From the NCBI RefSeq assembly GCF_016925615.1, contig NZ_CP070499.1, positions 5,635,855-5,699,854 on the forward strand: a DNA stretch of 64,000 bases, given 5' to 3'. The notes below the pieces were generated by a model. That model had not been told where the DNA came from, searched no databases, and was given only the letters and a program-made list of their open reading frames with translations. Origin of the DNA: Natronosporangium hydrolyticum (GTDB taxonomy: Bacteria; Actinomycetota; Actinomycetes; Mycobacteriales; Micromonosporaceae). This document shows positions 15,251-23,827 of the stretch, piece by piece (the first letter of the stretch is position 1; each line of letters begins with the position of its first letter). The position numbers and the translations under genes are program-made.

Positions 15251-16639
15251 TCAGCCGATGGCCATGTCTACGAACCGGGAGAAGTGCAGCTGGGCGGCGA
15301 CGGTGATGGTGTCGGTCGGGCCGTTCCGGTGCTTGGCCACGATGAAGTCGGCCTCACCCGCCCGCGGCGACTCCTTGTCGTAGTAGTCGTCCCGGTGCAG
15401 CAGCAGCACCACGTCGGAGTCCTGCTCGATGGCGCCACTCTCCCGCAGGTCGGACAGTTGCGGCCGCTTGTCGGTCCGCTGCTCCGGCCCCCGGTTGAGC
15501 TGGGCGACCGCGATCACCGGACAGTCGACCTCCTTGGCGAGCAGCTTCAGGCCACGGGAGAGCTCCGACACCTCCTGCTGCCGGCTCTCCGTCCGCTTCG
15601 CCGAGCTCATCAGCTGGAGGTAGTCGATGACCAGCAGTTTCAGGTCGAACCGCTGCCGCATCCGGCGGGCCTTGGCACGGATCTCCATCAGGGTCATGTT
15701 CGGGGTGTCGTCCACGTAGAGCGGAGCTTCGCTGATCTCGCCCATCCGGCGGGCCAGTTTGGTCCAGTCGTCGTCGGAGAGTTGGCCGGACCGCAGCACG
15801 TGCAGCGGCACTCGGGCTTCGGCCGACAACACCCGCATGACGATCTCGACCTTGCTCATCTCCAGCGAGAAGACCGCGGCAGCTAGGCCGGCGCGGATCG
15901 AGGCGTGCCGGACGAAGTCGAGGCTCACCGTCGACTTGCCGAGGCCCGGTCGCCCGGCGACCACGATCAGCTGGCCCGGGTGCAGCCCGTTGAGCAGCGT
16001 GTCCAGGTCGGCGAAGCCGGTGGGGACGCCGGTCATGACGCCGTCGCGGGCGCCGATCGCCTCGATCTCGTCCAGCGTAGGCTGCAGCACCTCGGCGAGG
16101 ACCTGGTAATCCTCGGTGGTCCGCTTCTCGGTGACGTCGTAGATCGCCTGCTGGGCGATGTCGACCACGTCCTCGACATCGCGGCCGGCGCCGGCCGCCG
16201 CGCCGTACCCCAGCTGGACGATCTTCGTCCCGGCCTCCACCAGCCGGCGCAACACCGCCCGCTCGGCGACGATGCGGGCGTAGTACGCGGAGTTGGCGGC
16301 GGTCGGCACGGTGTGCACCAGGTCGTGCACGTACGACATGCCGCCGACCCGGCCGATGGTCCCGGCGTTGGTGAGGAACGCGGTGATGGTCACCGGGTCG
16401 GCCGGCTCACCGCGCCCGTAGAGGTCGAGGATCGCGTCGAAGATGGTGGCGTGGGCGGGCCGGTAGAAGTCGTTGGAGCGGAGGATCTCCACCACATCGG
16501 CGATGGCGTCCTTGGAGAGCAGCATCCCGCCGAGCACGCTCTGCTCGGCGGCCAGATCCTGCGGCGGCGAGCGGTCGAACTGGCCGTCACTGGCCGGCGG
16601 AGTAGCCGCCGGTGCCGTGAGCTCTTCGGTGACTGACAC
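15251..16639 (-). CDS. dnaB: Replicative DNA helicase DnaB
   Basis: The 462-residue protein contains the DnaB N-terminal helical domain (PPQDLAAEQSVLGGML onward), a linker, then the RecA-like motor: Walker A GRPGLGKST, EMSK, Walker B LLVIDYLQLM and the DnaB-specific HRDDYYD and FIVAKHRNGPT segments. It unwinds DNA at replication forks as a hexamer. No intein interrupts it, although actinobacterial dnaB genes are often intein hosts. The ATG at 16639 follows GGAAGGGGGG. The spacer 5' of the gene contains DnaA-box-like sites. Confidence 0.97.
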   Translation of the reverse strand: MSVTEELTAPAATPPASDGQFDRSPPQDLAAEQSVLGGMLLSKDAIADVVEILRSNDFYRPAHATIFDAILDLYGRGEPADPVTITAFLTNAGTIGRVGGMSYVHDLVHTVPTAANSAYYARIVAERAVLRRLVEAGTKIVQLGYGAAAGAGRDVEDVVDIAQQAIYDVTEKRTTEDYQVLAEVLQPTLDEIEAIGARDGVMTGVPTGFADLDTLLNGLHPGQLIVVAGRPGLGKSTVSLDFVRHASIRAGLAAAVFSLEMSKVEIVMRVLSAEARVPLHVLRSGQLSDDDWTKLARRMGEISEAPLYVDDTPNMTLMEIRAKARRMRQRFDLKLLVIDYLQLMSSAKRTESRQQEVSELSRGLKLLAKEVDCPVIAVAQLNRGPEQRTDKRPQLSDLRESGAIEQDSDVVLLLHRDDYYDKESPRAGEADFIVAKHRNGPTDTITVAAQLHFSRFVDMAIG

Positions 16640-16840
16640 CCCGGCCCCCCTTCCGCTGTGTCGCCGGCAACCATCTCAGGACCGTCCGACAGTCGTCGCC
16701 ACCTCCGGCGCCAGCCCTCGACCGAAGCCGTCTTGAGCCGGTCCGGCGGCCAGGCACGGCCCACTGATCCCCGGGCAGCCACGGTAGGCGGGTCGGGCGC
16801 GACCTTCAACCATCCCCGGTGGATGAGTCTGGGGGAAACC

Positions 16841-16944
16841 TGTGGACAGCCCCGGGAAAGCATGTGCGTAGAGCTGTGCACAGCCTGTGGACAACTGTTG
16901 GGGACAACCGTGCAATTCTCGGTTGAGCTGGGCAGACATTGTCC
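16841..16944. promoter_or_regulatory. DnaA-box-like sites in the dnaB upstream spacer
   Basis: The 412-nt spacer 16640-17051 has no gene that I can support. It contains TGTGGACAG (16841-16849), TGTGCACAG (16875-16883) and TGTGGACAA (16886-16894); the last is the complement of TTGTCCACA, the actinobacterial DnaA box. A TTGGGGACAA / TTGTCCCCAA inverted pair lies around it. The cluster could link dnaB or the neighbouring membrane gene to DnaA, or titrate DnaA near the origin. Confidence 0.4.
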
Positions 16945-17051
16945 CCAAGGTGTGGGGAGAAGAAACTAGTCCGGCCGGCCAGTAATCCGCCGACCAACTC
17001 CGGCTGTCCGGCCGATGGCGGACCGGTGGTGACATCGGCCACGCTGCGGCG

Positions 17052-17903
17052 GTGGACGACCGCTGGCCGGGATCCTCACCTACGCCGCCGGAGCAGCCGG
17101 CTGGCGAGTGGGGTGTGCCCGAGGCCGACCAGCGGCCAGCGTTCCCGCCGTACCTGCCACCACCGACACCCGCCGCCGAGCCACCGATCGGGCCCGCCGA
17201 GCCGGTCGCCGAACCAGGCTGGGCGTGGCGCACCAATCGACCGCCGACGCCGCCGGAGCAGGACCCGGAACCCAGCTATCTGCCTTACGAAGACCAGCGG
17301 TACGAAGACCAGGCGCGCCAGCGCCAGCAGTACGAGAGCCAGCAGTACGCGGGTCACCAGTATCCGAGCCCGGCTTACCCGGAGCAGCGTTACGAAGACC
17401 AGCGGTACGAAGACCACCGGTACGAAGAACATCGGTACGAGGAGCAGGCGTACCCGGCCCAGCAGCGCCACCATCAGCCGCACGTAGCAGCGGCGGGCGC
17501 TCGCGCCGCCGCTACGGTCGCGGAGCCGCTGAGCGAGTCACCGGTGGAGCCGGTCGACGAGGCGGCCCCGGCCCGGCCCGGGCTCCTGGGAACCCTGCTG
17601 TGGACGCTGGGGGCGTTCCTGGTGCCGCTGCTGGTCTACCTCGGGTGGGCGGCGACGCTCAGCACCACGCCCCGGCCGGGGTGCGTCGATGTGGCGGGTG
17701 GGCCGTGCCCGGGGCCACGGGCGCAGGCGGTGACGAACCTGCTGAACGTGCTGCCGGCGGTGGTGGTGGCGCTCGGCGCCGCCCTGCTGCTGGCGCTGGG
17801 GATCCGCTACATCGCGGTCACCTGGCGTAGCTACAAGGTGGCGTTCGCTGCGAGCGTGATCGGCGCGGGCGTCACCACGCTGCTGGTGAGCGCGCTGAAC
17901 TGA
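17052..17903 (+). CDS. Membrane protein with Tyr/Glu/Asp/Gln-repeat N-terminus
   Basis: The first 165 residues of this 283-residue protein are disordered: Pro-rich up to about 80, then repeated YEDQR, YEDHR, YEEHR and YEEQ units (about 77-135). The C-terminal part has three membrane helices (LLGTLLWTLGAFLVPLLVYLG, then AVVVALGAALLLALGIRYI and VAFAASVIGAGVTTLLVS) separated by a loop with two Cys (GCVDVAGGPCPG) that could form a disulfide outside. The start is GTG 17052. It lies between dnaB and rplI. The family is not recognised. Confidence 0.7.
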   Translation: MDDRWPGSSPTPPEQPAGEWGVPEADQRPAFPPYLPPPTPAAEPPIGPAEPVAEPGWAWRTNRPPTPPEQDPEPSYLPYEDQRYEDQARQRQQYESQQYAGHQYPSPAYPEQRYEDQRYEDHRYEEHRYEEQAYPAQQRHHQPHVAAAGARAAATVAEPLSESPVEPVDEAAPARPGLLGTLLWTLGAFLVPLLVYLGWAATLSTTPRPGCVDVAGGPCPGPRAQAVTNLLNVLPAVVVALGAALLLALGIRYIAVTWRSYKVAFAASVIGAGVTTLLVSALN

Positions 17904-17977
17904 ACAGCCCGCTGACTGGGCGGCCAACTGCGCCGGTCACGGATCGAGCGGGGCGCTGACCGAGCGGGCCGGAAACG

Positions 17978-18020
17978 CCGGAACCGGCGGTGCCGCCAGG
18001 GGCGGCACCGCCGGTTCCGG
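17978..18020. terminator. Hairpin terminator after rplI
   Basis: Perfect 20-bp arms, CCGGAACCGGCGGTGCCGCC at 17978-17997 and its complement at 18001-18020, leave a 3-nt loop. The stem begins 17 nt beyond the rplI stop. There is no T-tract, which is usual in high-GC actinobacteria. It can serve both the rplI operon and the convergent gene ending at 17903. Confidence 0.85.
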
Positions 18021-18037
18021 GCGCTGCTCGGCGTGGG

Positions 18038-18487
18038 TTACTTGCTCTGCAGGACAGCGACGTCGAACTTCGCCACCACCTCCGGGTGCAGCCGCACCCG
18101 AACGTGGTGGGAGCCGGTCGACTTGATCGGGCTCGGCAACTCCAGGCGCCGCCGGTCCAGCGACGGGCCGCCGGCCGCCTTCACCGCGTCGACGATCTCC
18201 GCCGGGGTGATGGAGCCGAAGAGTCGCCCGCCCGAACCAGCCCGCGCGGAGAGCTTCACGTTCAGCCCGGAGAGCTGCTGCGCGATCTCGTTCGCGTGGT
18301 CCAGGTCGCGGATCTCCCGGGCGGCGCGGGCGCGGCGGATGGAGATGACCTCCTTCTCCGCACCCTTGGTCCAGCGGATCGCGTACCCCCGGGGTAGCAG
18401 GTAGTTGCGGCCGTAACCGTCCTTGACCTCCACCACGTCACCGGGGGTACCCAGACCCGACACCTCTTGGGTCAAGATGATCTTCAT
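18038..18487 (-). CDS. rplI: 50S ribosomal protein bL9
   Basis: The 149-residue protein is a standard bL9: [34 protein letters not shown] is the N-terminal rRNA-binding domain (shown here only in outline: [24 protein letters not shown]), followed by a long helix and the C-terminal domain with [12 protein letters not shown] and HPEV. It is the last gene of the rpsF-ssb-rpsR-rplI operon and is followed by a strong hairpin. Confidence 0.97.
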   Translation of the reverse strand: MKIILTQEVSGLGTPGDVVEVKDGYGRNYLLPRGYAIRWTKGAEKEVISIRRARAAREIRDLDHANEIAQQLSGLNVKLSARAGSGGRLFGSITPAEIVDAVKAAGGPSLDRRRLELPSPIKSTGSHHVRVRLHPEVVAKFDVAVLQSK

Positions 18488-18499
18488 CAGGGCCTCCGG

Positions 18500-18739
18500 T
18501 CAGCGAGTGGTGGTGGTGTAGGGCAGCAGCGCCATCTCGCGGGCGTTCTTCACTGCCCGGGCGATCTGCCGCTGCTGCTGGGAGGTCACTCCGGTCACCC
18601 GGCGGGCACGGATCTTGCCCCGGTCCGAGATGAACTTCCGCAGTAGCGCGGTGTCCTTGTAGTCGATGTAGGTGATCCCCTCTTTATCGAGCGGGTTCAC
18701 CTTCTTCTTCGGCTTGCGTACCGCCGCAGCCTTGGCCAT
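18500..18739 (-). CDS. rpsR: 30S ribosomal protein bS18
   Basis: The 79-residue product carries the bS18 core [19 protein letters not shown] and [21 protein letters not shown]. The ATG at 18739 (MAKAAAVRK) is chosen because GGAG lies about 9-10 nt ahead of it, whereas the ATG at 18748 would directly follow that site. There are no CxxC zinc ligands, so this is the zinc-free form. It pairs with bS6 on the ribosome and shares its operon. It lies 12 nt from rplI. Confidence 0.95.
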   Translation of the reverse strand: MAKAAAVRKPKKKVNPLDKEGITYIDYKDTALLRKFISDRGKIRARRVTGVTSQQQRQIARAVKNAREMALLPYTTTTR

Positions 18740-18801
18740 TGTCTTCATTCTCCAGTTGCTGCTCGAAACCTATCCAGGGTCGCTCACGCACCGGGCGCGG
18801 C

Positions 18802-19302
18802 TCAGAACGGTGGCTCGTCCTGGTAGCCGCCGCCCGCGGAGGCGCCGGCCGGAGCGGCCGGGGTCGCCGAGGCCCATGGGTCGTCGTTAGCCGCCCCGGA
18901 GCCACCGAACCCGCCGCCGCCGCCACCCGAGGAGCGGGACATCTTCTGCACCTTGGCGGTGGCGTACCGCAACGACGGGCCGATCTCGTCGACCTCGACC
19001 TCGAAGACCGTGCGCTTCTCGCCCTCACGGGTCTCGTAGGTCCGCTGCCGCAACCGCCCCCAGACGATGACCCGGGAGCCGCGCTGCAGCGACTCGGCCA
19101 CGTGCTCCGCCGCCTGCCGCCAAACGTTGCAGGTCAGGAACAGCGCCTCGCCGTCTTTCCACTCACCGCTCTGCTTGTCTAGATAGCGGGGGGTGGACGC
19201 GACCCGGAACTTGGCCACCGCCGCACCGGAGGGGGTGAACCGCAGCTCCGGGTCGTCGGTCAGGTTGCCGATCAGCGTGATGTTGGTGTCTCCAGCTGCC
19301 AT
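18802..19302 (-). CDS. ssb: Single-stranded DNA-binding protein
   Basis: The 166-residue protein has an N-terminal OB fold ([58 protein letters not shown]) and a Gly-rich linker, ending in the acidic tip DEPPF that recruits replication and repair partners. Its place between rpsF and rpsR is conserved. The ATG at 19302 is preceded by GAGGAGAGG. Confidence 0.96.
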   Translation of the reverse strand: MAAGDTNITLIGNLTDDPELRFTPSGAAVAKFRVASTPRYLDKQSGEWKDGEALFLTCNVWRQAAEHVAESLQRGSRVIVWGRLRQRTYETREGEKRTVFEVEVDEIGPSLRYATAKVQKMSRSSGGGGGGFGGSGAANDDPWASATPAAPAGASAGGGYQDEPPF

Positions 19303-19410
19303 GGCTGCCTCTCCTCGGTTACTGCTCCTGCCTCACTGGCGGGTCTCGGACTCGCCAGCAGAGTGTCACGCCCGTACGACACGGACGTCGGCCTTGGTCA
19401 GTGACCTTGG

Positions 19411-19701
19411 TCAGTGGACCTCGGGCCGAAGGACCTTGGTGCGCAGGATGGACTCGTTCAGCCGCAGCTGACGGTCCAGCTCGGCTACCGCCTCGGAGGT
19501 GGACTGCAGGTCGATGACCGCGTAGATCCCCTCGGTGTTCTTGTTGATCTCGTAGGCCAGCCGGCGGCGGCCCCAGACGTCGAGCTTCTCTACCGAGCCG
19601 CCCGCGTTGCGGATGACCTTCAGGTAGTTCTCGAGCGACGAGGAGATCGTCCGCTCCTCCAGGCTCGGGTCGAGGATCACCATGACTTCGTAATGACGCA
19701 A
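19411..19701 (-). CDS. rpsF: 30S ribosomal protein bS6
   Basis: The 96-residue protein is bS6: [36 protein letters not shown] and a C-terminal LRTKVLRPE. The start codon is TTG (19699-19701), supported by AGGAGGTGAG nine nt ahead; using the downstream ATG would remove the first beta strand. A 108-nt spacer separates it from ssb. It heads the operon and probably supplies its main promoter. Confidence 0.95.
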   Translation of the reverse strand: MRHYEVMVILDPSLEERTISSSLENYLKVIRNAGGSVEKLDVWGRRRLAYEINKNTEGIYAVIDLQSTSEAVAELDRQLRLNESILRTKVLRPEVH

Positions 19702-19729
19702 GACTCACTCACCTCCTGTGGGCTCAGCG

Positions 19730-19789
19730 GCCACGGTCCGTCCGTGGCAGGAGGGTCATGCGTGCGGCCTGGTGATTACACCAGGCCGC
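19730..19789 (-). promoter_or_regulatory. Two-hairpin leader of rpsF
   Basis: Upstream of rpsF, two hairpins lie close together: 11-bp perfect arms at 19764-19774/19779-19789 (GCGGCCTGGTG, loop of four) and 7-bp arms at 19730-19736/19742-19748 (GCCACGG). In many bacteria the rpsF mRNA leader binds the S6:S18 complex for feedback control. Whether this is such a site is not shown; the position is right, but I cannot confirm the conserved CCG-containing bulge. Confidence 0.4.
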
Positions 19790-19932
19790 GTGCCATCGTA
19801 GCGCGCGGATGATGACCGCGGGGCGCCGGATCCACTTCTTTTGGGTGGGACCTGGGGAGGAACGACCACACCGACGAGGATGGACCTCTGGCGCCCCGCG
19901 GGGCTTATATGTATTTTATCGCCTTAGGCAGT

Positions 19933-20928
19933 CTATGCCCATTTTGCCGCGCTGACGCGCCGACTAACGAGCACCCGGGCCGCCCCCACCGACGCACCCA
20001 CCAGGCAAATCGTCGCGACCAGCGCCAGCAACCCGATCAGCCCGTCGTCACCCCGGGTCCGCGAAGCCGGCGCCATGTCACCCGACTGGCCCGCATTCGG
20101 CGGATTAACCGTAGCCGCCTCCTCAAGCTCCGCGCCACCCTCGACGGCGGACGACCGGTCCGGCGCCGGCTCCGCGCCGCCGGGCTCGCTCATCGGGCCA
20201 TCGGCCGGCGAGTCGAGCTGGCCGCCGCCGGGGTTACCGTCCGAATTCGCCGGCGGCGCGGCACCCGGCCCGTCCGGCGACGCCGCGGAGCCGCCACCGT
20301 TGGGCGAGTCGCCCCCGCCCTCGGCGGACCCGTTCTCGGCGGACCCGCTCTCAGGCGGGGCGACACCGTCCCCCGCACCAGCACCGGCCGACTCGGTCGG
20401 CGTGCCGATGCCACCCGGTGGGCCACTCGCCGGCGGCGGGCTAGCGGACGGCGGGCTGGCAGAGGGAGGACCGGCAGAGGGAGGGCCGGCAGAGGGCGTA
20501 CCCTTCGGCACCACATCGACCGTGACCTCGCCGACCGGCTTGCCGATCAGGCAGCTGATCTGCATACTCACCGGCACTGTGCCCACCTCGGAGAAGGTCA
20601 CATCCGCCGTACCACCGGCCGGCACCGAAGCCTCCGGCTGCTCACCCAACCAGACCGTGGCTCGCTGGCCGAGCTGGTTGCCGAACCGCAGCTGCGAGCC
20701 GGCGGTTACCTGGGCCGTGGCCACGTCCGGAGTCGAGATACCGCCGATCCCCAGCAGCCCGCAGCCGCCGGTGAAGGTGATAACCGGCGGCTGGTCAGCC
20801 ACCGGCTCGGCTGCCCCGGTGGCGCCCGCCACCGAACTGGTCAGCAGCGGCGCCCCGACCAGGGCGGCGGCGGCAACGACAGCGAGGCCCCGGCGCGGCG
20901 CCCGGGCCGATGGCAATGGTGATGGCAT
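19933..20928 (-). CDS. Secreted, C-terminally membrane-anchored protein
   Basis: The 331-residue product has a signal peptide (RRGLAVVAAAALVGAPLLTSSVAGATGA), a beta-rich domain of about 120 residues with two Cys (GGCGLL and QISCLIG, likely one disulfide), a long Pro/Ser/Gly-rich stalk (about 150-290) with repeated SAGPP and SASPP units, and a final membrane helix (GLIGLLALVATICLVGASVGAA) followed by Arg-rich residues. This is the layout of a surface protein held in the membrane. The ATG at 20926-20928 is preceded immediately by GAGAGAAGG, so initiation may be atypical. The family is not recognised; its neighbour on the other strand is nfo. Confidence 0.7.
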   Translation of the reverse strand: MPSPLPSARAPRRGLAVVAAAALVGAPLLTSSVAGATGAAEPVADQPPVITFTGGCGLLGIGGISTPDVATAQVTAGSQLRFGNQLGQRATVWLGEQPEASVPAGGTADVTFSEVGTVPVSMQISCLIGKPVGEVTVDVVPKGTPSAGPPSAGPPSASPPSASPPPASGPPGGIGTPTESAGAGAGDGVAPPESGSAENGSAEGGGDSPNGGGSAASPDGPGAAPPANSDGNPGGGQLDSPADGPMSEPGGAEPAPDRSSAVEGGAELEEAATVNPPNAGQSGDMAPASRTRGDDGLIGLLALVATICLVGASVGAARVLVSRRVSAAKWA

Positions 20929-21058
20929 CCTTCTCTCAGCCCCCCAGGGTCTGCGCTCCCGGCGCGCGGTCGGGCCGGAATGGAACGTCCTGGACTCATC
21001 CGGCACAACGAGATGCCACCCGCGCCGGTGACGCGGCGGCTCGATAGGGTTGGAGCCC

Positions 21059-21835
21059 ATGCGCATCGGTGCCCATGTCGAGCGGGCCGACCCGCTCGCC
21101 GACGCGGCCGCCCGCCAAGCCGAGGTGGTCCAGTTCTTCCTGACCGACCCACAGGGTTGGGAGGACCCCAAACCGCGGGCCGACGCCGAGGCGCTGCGGA
21201 CCGCCGAGGTCGACATCGTCATCCACGCGCCATACCGGATCAACGTGGCGACCCTCAACAACCGGGTCCGCATCCCCAGCCGCAAGCTGCTGCTCGCCCA
21301 CGCCAACGGTGCCGCCGCCGTGAACGCCCTGGGGCTGGTGGTCCACGGCGGCCACGTCAACCAGGGCGACGACCTGGCAGCCGGGTTCGAAAACTGGCGG
21401 AAAACCTTCGCCTACGCCGCCGACCAGGGCGGGTTCCCGCTGCCGGTGCTGATCGAGAACACCGCTGGCGGCGACAACGCCTGCGCTCGCAGCCTCGACG
21501 CGCTGGCCCGGTTGTGGGATGTGGTGGGGCCGCTCGGGGCTGGCTTCTGCCTCGACACGTGCCACGCCCACGCGGGCGGCGAAGCCCTACTCGACCTGGT
21601 CGACCGGGTGAAGGCGATCACCGGCCGGATCGACCTGGTGCACGCCAACGGCTCCCGTGACCCGTTCGACTCGCGCCGCGACCGGCACGACAACCTGACC
21701 CAGGGCCAGCTCGATCCGGAGCTGGTGGTCGCGGTGGTGCGGGCGGCGCAGGCACCGGTGGTGGTGGAGACTCCCGGCGGCGAGGCCGGCCAGGCAGCGG
21801 ACATCGCGTTCCTGCGAACCCAACTCGCCGGCTGA
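21059..21835 (+). CDS. nfo: Endonuclease IV (AP endonuclease)
   Basis: The product is a TIM-barrel AP endonuclease of about 258 residues. Metal-ligand and active-site segments appear in order: IGAHVE near the start, HAPYRINVA, VVHGGHV, LIENTAGG, DTCHAHA, DLVHANGSRDPFDSRRDRHDN and VVETPGG. It would cut 5' to abasic sites in base-excision repair. The ATG at 21059 is taken as the start; a TTG three codons earlier is possible. It lies 130 nt from the divergent surface-protein gene and 12 nt ahead of the membrane protein gene. Confidence 0.88.
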   Translation: MRIGAHVERADPLADAAARQAEVVQFFLTDPQGWEDPKPRADAEALRTAEVDIVIHAPYRINVATLNNRVRIPSRKLLLAHANGAAAVNALGLVVHGGHVNQGDDLAAGFENWRKTFAYAADQGGFPLPVLIENTAGGDNACARSLDALARLWDVVGPLGAGFCLDTCHAHAGGEALLDLVDRVKAITGRIDLVHANGSRDPFDSRRDRHDNLTQGQLDPELVVAVVRAAQAPVVVETPGGEAGQAADIAFLRTQLAG

Positions 21836-21847
21836 GGGTCACCCGCC

Positions 21848-23827
21848 ATGGCCACGACCGAACAGCACGACCCCGAACCCACCACCGAACCCCTCGCCGA
21901 ACCCGCTGGGAGCGACGAGGCCGCCGAGCCCAACGACACCGCCGAGACCGCTGGGACCGCTGGGACCGACGAGACCGCTGGGCCCGCCGAGACCACCGAA
22001 ACCGATGAGGCCGCCGAGGCCGCCGAACCAGAGGAGGTTCCGGCCGAGGAGCGGTGGGCAGCCTTCGCGCCCACCCCGGAGCGCCGCCCGGGCCGCATCC
22101 GCCGCGCCGCCGGCGTGGTCGGCGGCGTACTCGGCCACGAGTGGACCCTGGTCTGCGCCGGCGCGCTCGCCCTGGCGGTGCTGCTGACCTGGCCGGCGCT
22201 CCGGTACCCCGCCTACACCCTGCCGCAGGACCTCGGCGACCCCACGCTGGTCTCCTGGATGCTCGCCTGGCCCGGCCACATTCTGCTCAACGATCCCAGC
22301 TCACTGTGGCACGGCAACGCGTTCTTCCCCGACCGGTGGAGCTACGTCTTCACCGACACACTGCTGGGGTACGCCCCGGCCGGCATGATCGGGGACGGGC
22401 CGGAGGCCGCACTGGTCCGCTACAACATCATGTACGTGCTGGTGCACGCGCTCGCCTTCGTAGGCGCCTACGCGCTGGCCCGGCAGCTCGGGGTGGACCG
22501 GATCGCCGCGCTGGTGCCGGCGCTCGCCTTCGCGTACGCGCCCTGGCGGCTGGCCCAGGCGGGCCACCTGCACGTGCTCTCCACCGGGGCGATCGCGTTG
22601 GCGCTGGCGATGCTGGCCCGCGGGCACGGCTGGACCCTGCGACGCAAGGGGTTCACCCCTCGCAAGGTACGACCGGGGTGGATCATCGCGGGTTGGCTGG
22701 TCGCCGCCTGGCAGATCAGCCTGGGCTGGGGGATCGGGCTCCCGTTCGCCTATGTGCTGCTCGGCGTGTGCGCCGCGGTGGGGATCACCTGGCTGATCCG
22801 CCGGATCCGACGCCGCCCCCGACAGCGGATCCGGCGGATCGTGGTGGCGAACCTGATCGGTGGTGCGGTCTTCGCCGCCGTGGCGGTGCTGATGGCGCTG
22901 CCGTACCTGGCGGTCGTCGACGCCCACCCGCAGGCCCGCCGCAACTTCAACGTGCTCTACGACTTTTCGCCACCGCTGCGCGGCTTCTTCACCGCACCGG
23001 AGGAGTCCTGGTTGTGGGGGGCGCTACACGCCCCCAGCCGGGACCTGGTCAGCTGGCCGCCGGAGATGGCGCTGCTGCCCGGGTTCGCCCTGCTCGGCCT
23101 GGCCGCCGCCGGGGTGTGGTTCTCGGTCTGGTCGCTGCGGGTCCGGGTGGCGCTCGCGGCCGGCGTGGTGGTGACCGTGCTGCTGGCTATGGGCACCGAG
23201 TTCTTCGACGGCCTGCTCTACCGGCCGCTGCATGAGTTCCTGCCTGGCTGGGACGCGCTGCGCACCCCCGGTCGGCTGATCATCTGGATCACGCTGCTGC
23301 TCGGCATCCTGGCCGCGGGCGCGCTCGCCGCCTTCCGGGAACGGTCCCGGGAGTTCTCGTTGGTGCGCAACGGCTCCGCCACCCCGGGGCCGTGGCTGCG
23401 GTTCGCCGCGCTGGTCCCGGTCATGCTCGTACTGCTGGAAGGGTTGAACACCACGCCGCATGAGGTGGTGCCCCGCCCGCCGGCCCCGCTGGCCACCGTG
23501 GCCAGCCCGGTGTTGGTGCTGCCCACCAACCAGGACACCGACCAGCTGGTGATGCTCTGGTCGACCGACCGGTTCGAGCCGGTGGTCAACGGCGGCTCCG
23601 GCTTCACCCCGGCCACCCTGTATGAGACCCGGCAGGTCACCCAGTCCTTCCCGGACCACGAGAGCGTCTCGCACCTGCGGTCACTCGGCGTCGCGACGGT
23701 GGTCGTCCTGCCGGACCGGATCGTGGACACCCCGTGGGAGGACGTCCTGCTGGAGACCGGGGAGGAGCTGGGGGTCGCGCGAGAAGATGTCGACGGGGTG
23801 GTGCTGTTCCACCTGGACGGTCCGTGA
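21848..23827 (+). CDS. Polytopic membrane protein, GT-C glycosyltransferase-like
   Basis: The 659-residue product has an acidic, Thr/Glu/Pro-rich cytosolic N-terminus of about 70 residues, roughly ten to twelve membrane helices, and a C-terminal extramembrane domain (about 545-659, PVLVLPTNQDTDQL onward). The first loop after TM1 (LPQDLGDPTLVSWMLAWPGHIL, with DP and a Trp-rich context) resembles the catalytic loop of GT-C glycosyltransferases, and the overall form matches YfhO/GT39-like proteins. Sugar donor and acceptor are unknown. Its last 147 nt overlap the end of the convergent gene, and the C-terminal sequence (VVVLPDRIVDTPWED and following) looks like genuine protein, so the overlap was probably created by the partner. 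Confidence 0.75.
   Translation: MATTEQHDPEPTTEPLAEPAGSDEAAEPNDTAETAGTAGTDETAGPAETTETDEAAEAAEPEEVPAEERWAAFAPTPERRPGRIRRAAGVVGGVLGHEWTLVCAGALALAVLLTWPALRYPAYTLPQDLGDPTLVSWMLAWPGHILLNDPSSLWHGNAFFPDRWSYVFTDTLLGYAPAGMIGDGPEAALVRYNIMYVLVHALAFVGAYALARQLGVDRIAALVPALAFAYAPWRLAQAGHLHVLSTGAIALALAMLARGHGWTLRRKGFTPRKVRPGWIIAGWLVAAWQISLGWGIGLPFAYVLLGVCAAVGITWLIRRIRRRPRQRIRRIVVANLIGGAVFAAVAVLMALPYLAVVDAHPQARRNFNVLYDFSPPLRGFFTAPEESWLWGALHAPSRDLVSWPPEMALLPGFALLGLAAAGVWFSVWSLRVRVALAAGVVVTVLLAMGTEFFDGLLYRPLHEFLPGWDALRTPGRLIIWITLLLGILAAGALAAFRERSREFSLVRNGSATPGPWLRFAALVPVMLVLLEGLNTTPHEVVPRPPAPLATVASPVLVLPTNQDTDQLVMLWSTDRFEPVVNGGSGFTPATLYETRQVTQSFPDHESVSHLRSLGVATVVVLPDRIVDTPWEDVLLETGEELGVAREDVDGVVLFHLDGP

Noticed and set aside
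15251..16639. Possible intein in dnaB
   Set aside because: The helicase motifs run continuously with normal length.
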